DNA of 64,000 nucleotides. Source: Atherix ibis. Its lineage: Eukaryota; Arthropoda; Insecta; Diptera; Athericidae. The translations under genes were made by a program, and so were the position numbers. The notes beneath the pieces were generated by a model that saw nothing but the letters and a program-made list of their open reading frames with translations, was not told where the DNA came from and did not search any database. Location of the stretch: positions 22,173,933 through 22,237,932 of the forward strand of contig OY282608.1 in NCBI GenBank assembly GCA_958298945.1, written 5' to 3'. Position 1 is the stretch's first letter; every line of letters begins with the position of its first letter. Positions 12,678 through 26,100 of this stretch are shown here, piece by piece.

Positions 12678-15600
12678 AGCTCACAAACTAACAAACCAAC
12701 AAGCCAACAAGCCAACAAGCCAACAAACCAACAAACCAATTAACCAACAAACCAACAAACCAACAAACCAACAAACCAACAAACCAACAAGCCAACAAAC
12801 CAACAAACCAACAAACCAACAAACCAACAAACCAAGTAACCAAAAGGCCAACAAACTAACAAACCAACAAGCCAACAAGCCAACAAGCCAACAAACCAAC
12901 AAGCCAACAAACCAACAAACCAACAAAGCAACAAGCCAACAAGCCAACAAACCAAGTAACCAAAAGGCCAACAAATTAACAAACCAACAAGCCAACAAGC
13001 CAACAAACCAACAAGCCAACAAACCAACAAACTAACAAACCAACAAACCAACAAACCAACAAACCAACAAACCAACAAACCAACAAACCAACATGCCAAC
13101 AAACCAACAAACTAAGTAACCAACAAGCCAACAAACCAACAAACCAACAAACCAACATGCCAACAAACCAACAAACTAAGTAACCAAAAAGCCAACAAGC
13201 CAACAAACCAACAAGCCAACAAGCCAACAAACCAACAAACCAACAAACCAACAAGCCAATAAACCAACAAGCCAACAAACCAACAAACCAGCAAACCAAC
13301 AAGCCAACAAGCCAACAAACCAACAAACCAACAAACCATAAAGCCAACAAACCAATAAACCAACAAGCCAACAAACCAAGAAACCAACAAACCAACAAGC
13401 CACCAAGCCAACAAACCAACAAACCAACAAAGCAACAAGCCAACAAACCAACAAGCCAACAAACCAACAAACCAACAAACCAAGTAACCAAAAAGCCAGC
13501 AAACTAACAAACCAACAAGCCAACAAGCCAACAAACCAACAAACCAACAAAGCAACAAACCAACAAACCAACAAACCAACAAACCAACAAACCAACAAGC
13601 CAACAAGCCAACAAACCAACAAACCAACAAGCCAACAAGCCAACAAACCAACAAACCAACAAAGCAACAAACCAACAAACCAACAAACCAACAAACCAAC
13701 AAACCAACAAGCCAACAAGCCAACAAACCAACAAACTAACAAACCAACAAACAAACTAACACACAAACAAACAAACCAACAAGCCAACAAACCAACAAAC
13801 CAACAAACCAACAAACCAACAAACCAACAAACCAAGTAACCAACAAGCCAACAAACCAACAAACCAACAAGCCAACAAACCAACAAACAAATAAACCAAC
13901 AAACCAACAAACCAACAAACCAACAAACCAACAAACCAACAAACCAAAAAACCAACAAACCAACAAGCCAACAAGCCAACAAACCAACAAACTAACAAAC
14001 CAACAAACGAACTAATCAACAAATCAACAAACTAAGTAACCAACAAGCCAACAAACCAACAAACCAACAAGCCAACAAGCCAACAAACCAAAAAACCAAC
14101 AAGCCAACAAACCAACAAACCAACAAACTAACAAACCAACAAACCAACAAACCAACAAACCAATAAGCCAACAAACCAACAAACAAATAAACCAACAAAC
14201 CAAAACACCAACAAACCAACAAACCAACAAACCAACAAACCAAGTAACCAACAAGCCAACAAACCAACAAACCAAAAACCGACAAGCCAACAAACCAACA
14301 AACCAACAAGCCAACAAACCAACAAACCAACAAGCCAACAAGCCAACAAACCAACAAACTAACAAACCAACATACCAACAAACCAAGTAGCCAACAAACC
14401 AAAAAACTATCAAACGAACAAAGCAACAATACAACAAACCAAAAAACCAACAAGCCAACAAAACAACAAACAAATAAACCAACAAACCAACAAACAAATA
14501 AACCAACAAACCAACAAACCAACAAACCAACAAACCAACAAACCAAAAAACCAACAAACTAACAAGCCAACAAGCCAACAAACCAACAAGCCAACAAACC
14601 AACAAACCAACAAACCAACAAGGCAACAAACCAACAAACCAACAAACCAACAAACCAACAAGCCAACAAACCAACAAATAAATAAACAAACAAACCAAAA
14701 AACCAACAAACCAACAAACCAACAAACCAACAAACCAACAAACCAACAAACCAACAAACCAACAAACCCACAAGCCAACAAACCAACAAACCAACAAACC
14801 AACAAACCAACAAGCCAACAAACCAACAAACAAATAAACCAACAAACCAACAAACCAACAAACCAACAAACCAAAAAACCAAAAAACCAACAAACCAACA
14901 AGCCAACAAGCCAACAAACCAACAAACTAACAAACCAACAAACGAACTAATCAACAAACTAACAAACCAACAAACCAACAGACCAACAAACCAACAAGCC
15001 AATAAACCAACAAACAAATAAACTAACAATTCAAAAAACCAACAAACCAACAAACCAACAAACCAACAAACCAAGTAACCAACAAGCCAACAAACCAACA
15101 AGCCAACAAACCAACAAACCAACAAGCCAACAAGCCAACAAACCAACAAACCAACAAACCAATAAGCCAACAAACCAATAAACCAACAAGCCAACAAACC
15201 AACAAACCAACAAACCAACAAGCCACCAAGCCAACAAACCAACAAACCAACAAAGCAACAAGCCAACAAACCAACAAGCCAACAAACCAACAAACCAACA
15301 AACCAAGTAACCAAAAAGCCAGCAAACTAACAAACCAACAAGCCAACAAGCCAACAAACCAACAAACCAACAAAGCAACAAACCGACAAACCAACAAACC
15401 AACAAACCAACAAGCCAACAAGCCAACAAACTAACAAACCAACAAGCCAACAAGCCAACAAACCAACAAACCAACAAAGCAACAAACCAACAAACCAACA
15501 AACCAACAAACCAACAAACCAACAAACCAACAAGCCAACAAGCCAACAAACCAACAAACTAACAAACCAACAAACAAACTAACACACAAACAAACACGCC

Positions 15601-16204
15601 AACAAGCCAACAAACCAACAAACCAACAAACCAACAAACCAACAAACCAACAAGCCAACAAACCAACAAACCAACAAGACAACAAACCAACAAACAAATA
15701 AACCAACAAACCAACAAACCAACAAACCAACAAACCAACAAACCAACAAACCAACAAACCAAAAAACCAACAAACCAACAAGCCAACAAGCCAACTAACC
15801 AACAAACGAACAAACCAACAAACGAACTAATCAGCAAATCAACAAACTAAGTAACCAACAAGCCAACAAACCAACAAACCAACAAGCCAACAAGCCAACA
15901 AACCAACAAACCAACAAGCCAACAAACCAACAAACCAACAAACTAACAAACCAACAAACCAACAAACCAACAAACCAACAAACCAACAAACAAATAAACC
16001 AACAAACCAAAACACCAACAAACCAACAAACCAACAAGCCTACAAACCAACAAACCAACAAACCAACAAACAAACAAGCCAACAAGCCAACAAACCAACA
16101 AACCAACAAACCAACAAGCCAACAAACCAACAAGCCAACAAACCAACAAACCAACAAACCAACAAGCCAACAAACCAACAAACCAACAAACCAAGTAACC
16201 AAAA
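12678..16204 (+). repeat. Truncated HOR-1 copy joined to B-type sequence
   Basis: HOR-1 landmarks run from AGCTCAC (12,678) through CCAAAAGG (12,842; 12,961), CCAACATG (13,091; 13,155), CCACCAAG (13,400), CCAGCAAA (13,495), CACACAAA (13,757), the CGAACTAA module (14,007), CAAAACACC (14,211) and the CCAAAAA slip (14,272). At about 14,370 the order switches to B-type landmarks: CATACC, TATCAAAC (about 14,407), ACAATAC (14,425), AAATAAAT (14,686) and CGAACTAA (14,945). It then returns to HOR-1 landmarks from about 15,223. This looks like a recombinant junction between two repeat families. Confidence 0.7.
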
Positions 16205-19200
16205 AGCTCACAAACTAACAAACCAACAAGCCAACAAGCCAACAAGCCAACAAACCAACAAACCAACAAACCAACAAACCAACAAACTAACAAACCAACA
16301 AACCAACAAACCAACAAACCAACAAACCAACAAACCAAGTAACCAAAAGGCCAACAAACTAACAAACCAACAAGCCAACAAGCCAACAAACCAACAAGCC
16401 AACAAACCAACAAACCAACAAAGCAACAAGCCAACAAGCCAACAAACCAAGTAACCAAAAGGCCAACAAATTAACAAACCAACAAGCCAACAAGCCAACA
16501 AACCAACAACCCAACAAACCAACAAACCAACAAACCAACAAACCAACAAACCAACAAACCAACAAACCAACAAACCAACATGCCAACAAACCAACAAACT
16601 AAGTAACCAACAAGCCAACAAACCAACAAACCAACATGCCAACAAACCAACAAACTAAGTAACCAAAAAGCCAACAAGCCAACAAACCAACAAGCCAACA
16701 AGCCAACAATCCAACAAACCAACAAACCAACAAGCCAACAAACCAACAAGCCAACAAACCAACAAACCAACAAGCCAACAAGCCAACAAACCAACAAACC
16801 AACAAACCATAAAGCCAACAAATCAATAAACCAACAAACCAAGAAACCAACAAACCAACAAGCCACCAAGCCAACAAACCAACAAACCAACAAAGCAACA
16901 AGCCAACAAACCAACAAGCCAACAAACCAACAAACCAACAAACCAAGTAACCAAAAAGCCAGCAAACTAACAAACCAACAAGCCAACAAGCCAACAAACC
17001 AACAAACCAACAAAGCAACAAACCAACAAACCAACAAACCAACAAACCAACAAACCAACAAGCCAACAAGCCAACAAACCAACAAACCAACAAGCCAACA
17101 AGCCAACAAACCAACAAACCAACAAAGCAACAAACCAACAAACCAACAAACCAAGAAACCAACAAACCAACAAGCCAACAAGCCAACAAACCAACAAACT
17201 AACAAACCAACAAACAAACTAACACACAAACAAACAAGCCAACAAGCCAACAAACCAACAAACCAACAAACCAACAAACCAACAAACCAAGTAACCAACA
17301 AGCCAACAAACCAACAAACCAACAAGCCAACAAACCAACAAACAAATAAACCAACAAACCAACAAACCAACAAACCAACAAACCAACAAACCAACAAACC
17401 AAAAAACCAACAAACCAACAAGCCAACAAGCCAACAAACCAACAAACTAACAAACCAACAAACGAACTAATCAACAAATCAACAAACTAAGTAACAAACA
17501 AGCCAACAAACCAACAAACCAACAAGCCAACAAGCCAACAAACCAACAAACCAACAAGCCAACAAACCAACAAACCAACAAACTAACAAACCAACAAACC
17601 AACAAACCAACAAACCAATAAGCCAACAAACCAACAAACAAATAAACCAACAAACCAAAACACCAACAAACCAACAAACCAACAAACCAACAAACCAACA
17701 AACCAAGTAACCAACAAGCCAACAAACCAACAAACCAAAAACCGACAAGCCAACAAACCAACAAGCCAACAAACCAACAAACCAACAAGTCAACAAGCCA
17801 ACAAACCAACAAACTAACAAACCAACAAACAAACTATCCAACAAACCAACAAGCCAACAAGCCAACAAACCAACAAACCAACAAACCAACAAACCAAGTA
17901 ACCAACAAGCCAACAAACCAACAAACAAACAAGCCAACAAGCCAACAAACCAACAAACCAAGAAGCCAACAAACCAACAAACCAACAAGCCAACAAACCA
18001 ACAAGCCAACAAATCAAAAAACCAACAAACCAACAAACCAACAGACCAACAAACCAACAATCCAACAAGCCAACAAGCCAACAAACTAACAAACCAACAA
18101 ACCAACAAGCCAACAAACCAACAAACCAACAAACCAAGTAACCAAAAAGCTCACAAACTAACAAACCAACAAGCCAACAAGCCAACAAGCCAAAAAACCA
18201 ACAAACCAACAAACCAACAAACCAGCAAACCAACAAACCAACAAGCCAACAAACCAACAAACCAACAAACCAACAAACCAACAAACCAAGTAACCAAAAA
18301 GCCAACAAACTAACAAACCAACAAGCCAACAAGCCAACAAACCAACAAGCCAACAAACCAACAAACCAACAAAGCAACAAGCCAACAAGCCAACAAACCA
18401 AGTAACCAAAAGGCCAACAAACTAACAAACCAACAAGCCAACAAGCCAACAAACCAACAAGCCAACAAACCAACAAACCAACAAACCAACAAACCAACAA
18501 ACCAACAAACCAACAAACCAACATGCCAACAAACCAACAAACTAAGTAACCAACAAGCCAACAAACCAACAAACCAACAAACCAACATGCCAACAAACCA
18601 ACAATTTAAGTAACCAAAAAGCCAACAAACCAACAAACCAACAAGCCAACAAGCCAACAAACCAACAAACCAACAAACCAACAAGCCAACAAACGAACAA
18701 GCCAACAAACCAACAAACCAAAAAGCCAACAAGCCAACAAACCAACAAACCAACAAACCAACAAGCCAACAAACCAATAAACCAACAAGCCAACAAACCA
18801 ACAAACCAACAAACCAACAAGCCACCAAGCCAACAAACCAACAAACCAACAAAGCAACAAGCCAACAAACCAACAAGCCAACAAACCAACAAACCAACAA
18901 ACCAAGTAACCAAAAAGCCAGCAAACTCACAAACCAACAAGCCAACAAGCCAACAAACCAACAAACCAACAAAGCAACAAACCAACAAACCAACAAACCA
19001 ACAAACCAACAAGCCAACAAGCCAACAAACCAACAAACCAACACACCAACAAGCCAACAAGCCAACAAACCAACAAACCAACAAAGCAACAAACCAACAA
19101 ACCAACAAACCAACAAACCAACAAACCAACAAACCAACAAGCCAACAAGCCAACAAACCAACAAACTAACAAACCAACAAACAAACTAACACACAAACAA

Positions 19201-20113
19201 ACAAGCCAACAAGCCAACAAACCAACAAACCAACAAACCAACAAACCAAGTAACCAACAAGCCAACAAACCAACAAACCAACAAGCCAACAAACCAACAA
19301 ACAAATAAACCAACAAACCAACAAACCAACAAACCAACAAACCAACAAACCAACAAACCAAAAAACCAACAAACCAACAAGCCAACAAGCCAACAAACCA
19401 ACAAACTAACAAACCAACAAACGAACTAATCAACAAATCAACAAACTAAGTAACCAACAAGCCAACAAACCAACAAACCAACAAGCCAACAAGCCAACAA
19501 ACCAACAAACCAACAAGCCAACAAACCAACAAACCAACAAACTAACAAACCAACAAACCAACAAACCAACAAACCAATAAGCCAACAAACCAACAAACAA
19601 ATAAACCAACAAACCAAAACACCAACAAACCAACAAACCAACAAGCCAACAAACCAACAAACCAACAAACCAACAAACCAAGTAACCAACAAGCCAACAA
19701 ACCAACAAACCAAAAACCGACAAGCCAACAAAACAACAAACCAACAAGCCAACAAACCAACAAACCAACAAACCAAGTAACCAACAAGCCAACAAACCAA
19801 CAAACAAACAAACCAACAAGCCAACAAACCAACAAACCAAGAAGCCAACAAACCAACAAACCAACAAGCCAACAAGCCAACAAACCAAAAAAAAACAAAC
19901 CAACAAACCAACAAACCAACAAACCAACAAACCAACAAACCAACAAGCCAACAAACCAACAAGCCAACAAACCAAAAAACCAACAAACCAACAAACCAAC
20001 AGACCAACAAACCAACAATCCAACAAGCCAACAAGCCAACAAACTAACAACCCAACAAACCAACAAGCCAACAAACCAACAAACCAACAAACCAACAAAC
20101 CAAATAACCAAAA
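16205..20113 (+). repeat. HOR-1 tandem pair, periods 1,943 and 1,966 bp (second cluster)
   Basis: AGCTCAC occurs at 16,205, 18,148 and 20,114. The intervals of 1,943 and 1,966 bp equal 243 octamers minus 1 and 246 octamers minus 2. This matches the slips inside each copy: 17,735 in the first; 19,710 and 19,885 in the second. The full landmark order is kept in both copies: CCAAAAGG-type units, CCAACATG pair, CCACCAAG, CCAGCAAA, CACACAAA, CGAACTAA module, CAAAACACC, CCAAAAA then CCGACAAG, CCAAGAAG. This is the clearest HOR-1 tandem. Confidence 0.88.
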
Positions 20114-20449
20114 AGCTCACAAACTAACAAACCAACAAGCCAACAAGCCAACAAGCCAAAAAACCAACAAACCAACAAACCAACAAACCAACAAACCAAC
20201 AAACCAACAAGCCAACAAACCAACAAACCAACAAACCAAGTAACCAAAAAGCCAACAAACTAACAAACCAACAAGCCAACAAGCCAACAAACCAACAAAC
20301 CAACAAACCAACAAACCAACAAACCAAAAAACCAAAAAACCAACAAGCCAACAAGCCAACAAACCAACAAACCAACAAGCCAACAAACCAACAAACCAAC
20401 AAGCCAACAAGCCAACAAACCAACAAACCAACAAGCCAACAAACCATCA
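20114..20449 (+). repeat. Octamer array between HOR-1 and the 926-bp duplication
   Basis: The start of a third HOR-1 copy (AGCTCAC at 20,114) runs for roughly 200-300 bp. It then passes into the 926-bp duplication at about 20,450. A CCATCAAA unit (about 20,445) marks the junction. Nothing but octamer repeat is present. Confidence 0.65.
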
Positions 20450-22280
20450 AACCAACAAACTAACAAACCAACAAACCAACAAACCAACAAACCAATAAGC
20501 CAACAAACCAACAAACAAATAAACCAACAAACCAAAACACCAACAAACCAACAAACCAACAAGCCAACAAACCAACAAACCAACAAACCAACAAACCAAC
20601 AAACCAAGTAACCAACAAGCCAACAAACCAACAAACCAAAAACCGACAAGCCAACAAACCAACAAACCAACAAGCCAACAAACCAACAAACCAACAAGCC
20701 AACAAGCCAACAAACCAACAAACTAACAAACCAACAAACAAACTAACCAACAAACCAACAAGCCAACAAGCCAACAAACCAACAAACCAACAAACCAACA
20801 AACCAAGTAACCAACAAGCCAACAAACCAACAAACAAACAAACCAACAAGCCAACAAACCAAAAACCAAGAAGCCAACAAACCAACAAACCAACAAGCCA
20901 ACAAACCAACAAGCCAACAAACCAAAAAACCAACAAACCAACAAACCAACAAACCAACAAACCAACAATCCAACAAGCCAACAAACCAACAAACCAACAA
21001 ACCAACAAGCCAACAAACCAACAAGCCAACAAACTAACAAACCAACAAACCAACAAGCCAACAAACCAACAAACCAACAAACCAAGTAACCAACAAAACA
21101 ACAAACCAACAAACCAACAAACCAACAAGCCAACAAACCAACAAACCAACAAACCAACAAACCAACAAACCAACAAACCAAGTAACCAAAAGGCCAACAA
21201 ACTAACAAACCAACAAGCCAACAAGCCAACAAACCAACAAGCCAACAAACCAACAAACCAACAAAGCAACAAGCCAACAAGCCAACAAACCAAGTAACCA
21301 AAAGGCCAACAAACTAACAAACCAACAAGCCAACAAGCCAACAAACCAACAAACCAACAAGCCAACAAACCAACAAACCAACAAACTAACAAACCAACAA
21401 ACCAACAAACCAACAAACCAATAAGCCAACAAACCAACAAACAAATAAACCAACAAACCAAAACACCAACAAACCAACAAACCAACAAGCCAACAAACCA
21501 ACAAACCAACAAACCAACAAACCAACAAACCAAGTAACCAACAAGCCAACAAACCAACAAACCAAAAACCGACAAGCCAACAAACCAACAAACCAACAAG
21601 CCAACAAACCAACAAACCAACAAGCCAACAAGCCAACAAACCAACAAACTAACAAACCAACAAACAAACTAACCAACAAACCAACAAGCCAACAAGCCAA
21701 CAAACCAACAAACCAACAAACCAACAAACCAAGTAACCAACAAGCCAACAAACCAACAAACAAACAAACCAACAAGCCAACAAACCAAAAACCAAGAAGC
21801 CAACAAACCAACAAACCAACAAGCCAACAAACCAACAAGCCAACAAACCAAAAAACCAACAAACCAACAAACCAACAAACCAACAAACCAACAATCCAAC
21901 AAGCCAACAAACCAACAAACCAACAAACCAACAAGCCAACAAACCAACAAGCCAACAAACTAACAAACCAACAAACCAACAAGCCAACAAACCAACAAAC
22001 CAACAAACCAAGTAACCAACAAAACAACAAACCAACAAACCAACAAACCAACAAGCCAACAAACCAACAAACCAACAAACCAACAAACCAACAAACCAAC
22101 AAACCAACAAACCAAGTAACCAAAAGGCCAACAAACTAACAAACCAACAAGCCAACAAGCCAACAAACCAACAAGCCAACAAACCAACAAACCAATAAAG
22201 CAACAAGCCAACAAGCCAACAAACCAAGTAACCAAAAGGCCAACAAACTAACAAACCAACAAGCCAACAAGCCAACAAAC
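20450..22280 (+). repeat. Tandem duplication, period 926 bp
   Basis: Copy 1 spans about 20,450-21,345 and copy 2 about 21,376-22,280. Paired landmarks share one offset: CCAATAAG (20,494 and 21,420 by its AATAAG), CCAAAAA before CCG (20,636 and 21,562), CCAAAAA before CCAAGAAG (20,859 and 21,785) and GTAACCAACAAAACAACA (21,086 and 22,012), all 926 bp apart. The period is 116 octamers minus 2 bases; both missing bases are slips carried in each copy. Beyond about 21,180 the offset becomes 934 bp, one extra octamer. The copies are nearly identical, so the event looks recent. Confidence 0.9.
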
Positions 22281-23900
22281 CAACAAGCCAACAAACCAAC
22301 AAACCAACAAACCAACACCCCAACAAACCAACAAACCAACAAACCAACAAACCAACATGCCAACAAACCAACAAACTAAGTAACCAACAAGCCAACAAAC
22401 CAACAAACCAACAAACCAACATGCCAACAAACCAACAATTTAAGTAACCAAAAAGCCAACAAACCAACAAGCCAACAAACCAACAAGCCAACAAACCAAC
22501 AAACCAACAAGCCAACAAGCCAACAAACCAACAAACCAACAAACCAACAAGCCAACAAACCAATAAACCAACAAGCTAACAAACCAACAAACCAACAAAC
22601 CAACAAGCCACCAAGCCAACAAACCAACAAACCAACAAAGCAACAAGCCAACAAACCAACAAGCCAACAAACCAACAAACCAACAAACCAAGTAACCAAA
22701 AAGCCAGCAAACTCACAAACCAACAAGCCAACAAGCCAACAAACCAACAAACCAACAAAGCAACAAACCAACAAACCAACAAACCAACAAACCAACAAGC
22801 CAACAAGCCAACAAACCAACAAACCAACAAACCAACAAGCCAACAAGCCAACAAACCAACAAACCAACAAAGCAACAAACCAACAAACCAACAAACCAAC
22901 AAACCAACAAACCAACAAGCCAACAAGCCAACAAACCAACAAACTAACAAACCAACAAACAAACTAACACACAAACAAACAAGCCAACAAGCCAACAAAC
23001 CAACAAACCAACAAACCAACAAACCAAGTAACCAACAAGCCAACAAACCAACAAACCAACAAGCCAACAAACCAACAAACAAATAAACCAACAAACCAAC
23101 AAACCAACAAACCAACAAACCAACAAACCAACAAACCAAAAAACCAACAAACCAACAAGCCAACAAGGAAACAAACCAACAAACTAACAAACCAACAAAC
23201 GAACTAATCAACAAATCAACAAACTAAGTAACCAACAAGCCAACAAACCAACAAACCAACAAGCCAACAAGCCAACAAACCAACAAACCAACAAGCCAAC
23301 AAACCAACAAACCAACAAACTAACAAACCAACAAACCAACAAACCAAGTAACCAAAAAACCAACAAACTAACAAACCAACAAGCCAACAAACCAACAAGC
23401 CAACAAGCCAACAAGCCAACAAACCAACAAACCAACAAAGCAACAAACCAACAAACCAACAAACCAACAAACCAACAAACCAAGTAACCAACAAGCCAAC
23501 AAAGCAACAAACCAAAAACCGACAAGCCAACAAACCAACAAACCAACAAGCCAACAAACCAACAAACCAACAAGCCAACAAGCCAGCAAACCAACAAACT
23601 AACAAACCAACAAACAAACTAACCAACAAACCAACAAGCCAACAAGCCAACAAACCAACAAACCAACAAACCAACAAACCAAGTAACCAACAAGCCAACA
23701 AACCAACAAACAAACAAACCAACAAGCCAACAAACCAACAAACCAAGAAGCCAACAAACCAACAAACCAACAAGCCAACAAACCAACAAGCCAACAAACC
23801 AGAAAACCAACAAACCAACAAACCAACAAACCAACAAACCAACAATCAAACAAGCCAACAAACCAACAAACCAACAAACCCACAAACCAACAAACCAAGT
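22281..23900 (+). repeat. Partial HOR-1 copy
   Basis: Landmarks follow HOR-1 order: CCAACATG (22,359; 22,420), AATTTAAG (22,438), CCACCAAG (22,603), CCAGCAAA (22,705), CACACAAA (22,965), CGAACTAA module (23,199), CCAAAAA before CCGACAAG (23,512) and CCAAGAAG (about 23,745). AATTTAAG is shared only with copies at about 8,008 and 18,604, which makes a subfamily of HOR-1. The left edge merges with the 926-bp duplication; the right edge merges with the second B block. Confidence 0.75.
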
Positions 23901-26100
23901 AACCAAAAAACCAACAAACTAACAAACCAACAAGCCAACAAACCAACAAGCCAACAAGCCAACAAGCCAACAAACCAGCAAGCAAACAAACCAACAAACA
24001 AATAAACCAACAAACCAAAAAACCAACAAACCAACAAGCCAACAAGCCAACAAACCAACAAGCTAACAAACCAACAAACGAACTAACCAACAAACCAACA
24101 AGCCAACAAGCCAACAAACCAATAAACCAACAAACCAACAAACTAAGTAACCAACAAGCCAACAAACAAACAAACCAACAAGCCAACAAACCAACAAACC
24201 AACAAACCAACAAACCAACAAGCCAACAAACCAACAAACAAATAAACCAATAAACCAAAAAACCAACAAACCAACAAACCAACAAACCAACAAACCAACA
24301 AACCAACAAACCAAGTAACCAACAAGCCAACAAACCAACAAACCAACAAGCCAACAAGCCAACAAGCCAACAAGCCAACAAACCAACAAACCAACAAGCC
24401 AACAAAGCAACAAACCAACAAGCCAACAAACCAACAAACCAACAAACCAAAAAACCAACAAACCAACAAACCAAAAAACCAACAAACCAACAAACCAACA
24501 AGCCAACAAACCAACAAACCAACAAAACAAGTAACCAACAAGCCAACAAACCAAAAACCAACAAGCCAACAAACCAACAAACCAACAAGCCAACAAACCA
24601 ACAAACCAACAAACCAACAAACCAACAAGCCAACAAACCAACAAACCAACAAGCCAACAAACCAACAAACCAACAAACCAAAAAACCAAGAAACCAACAA
24701 ACCAACAAACCAACAAATCAACAAACCAATAAGCCAACAAGCCGAAAAACCAACAAACTAAGTAACCAACAAGCCAACAAACCAACAAACCAACAAACCA
24801 ACATGCCAACAAACCAACAAGCCAACAAAGCAACAAGCCAACAAGCCAATAGACGAACAAACCAACAAAGCAACAATCCAACAAGCCAACAAATCAACAA
24901 ATCAACAAGCCTACAAACCAACAAACCAACAAGCCAACAAGCCAACAAACCAACAAACCAACAAACCAACAAGCCAACAAACCAACAAACCAACAAGCAA
25001 ACAAACCAACAAACCAACAAACCAACAAGCCAACAAACCAACAAACCAACAAACCAAAAACCCAACAAACCAACAAATCAACAAACCAACAAACCAATAA
25101 ACCAACAAACCAACAAGCCAACAAGCCAACAAACCAACCAACCAACAAGCCAACAAACCAACAAGCCAACAAACCAACAAACCAACAAACCAACAAGCCA
25201 ACAAACCAACAAGCCAACAAGCCAACAAACCAACAAACCAACAAAGCAACAAACCAAAAAACTAACAAGCCAACAAGCCAACAAACCAACAAACCAACAA
25301 ACCAACAAGCCAACAAACCAACAAACCAACAAGCCAACAAACCAACAAACCAACAAACCAACAAGCAAACAAGCCAACAAACCAACAAACCAACAAGCCA
25401 ACAAACCAACGAACCAACAAGCCAACAAACCAACAAACCAACAAACCAACATGCCAACAAACCAACAAACTAAGTAACCAACAAGCCAACAAACCAACAA
25501 ACCAACAAGCCAACAAACCAACAAACCAACAAACCAACATACCAACAAACCAAGTAACCAACAAACCAAAAAACCATCAAACGAACAAAGCAACAATACA
25601 ACAAACCAAAAAACCAACAAGCCAACAAACCAACAAACAAATAAACCAACAAACCAACAAACAAATAAACCAACAAACCAACAAACCAACAAACCAAAAA
25701 ACCAACAAACCAACAAACTAACAAGCCAACAAACCAACAAACCAACAAGCCAACAAACCAACAAACCAACAAACCAACAAGGCAACAAACCAACAAACCA
25801 ACAAACCAACAAACCAACAAGCCAACAAACCAACAAATAAATAAACAAACAAACCAAAAAACCAACAAACCAACAAACCAACAAACCAACAAACCAACAA
25901 ACCAAAAACCCACAAGCCAACAAACCAACAAACCAACAAACCAACAAGCCAACAAACCAACAAACAAATAAACCAACAAAACAACAAACCAACAAACCAA
26001 CAAACCAAAAAACCAAAAAACCAACAAACCAACAAGCCAACAAGCCAACAAACCAACAAACTAACAAACCAACAAACGAACTAATCAACAAACCAGCAAA
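23900..26100 (+). repeat. B block, second copy
   Basis: It recapitulates 9.95-12.1 kb: CTAACAAA and CGAACTAA (24,060), the AAGTAACC junction (24,531), GCCTAC (24,909), CCATCAAA (25,574), ACAATAC (25,593), AAATAAAT (25,836) and CGAACTAA (26,079). Offsets to the first block are about 13.95-14.15 kb. Differences are whole units, the missing 87-bp duplication, and a private single-base loss at 25,902. Confidence 0.75.
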
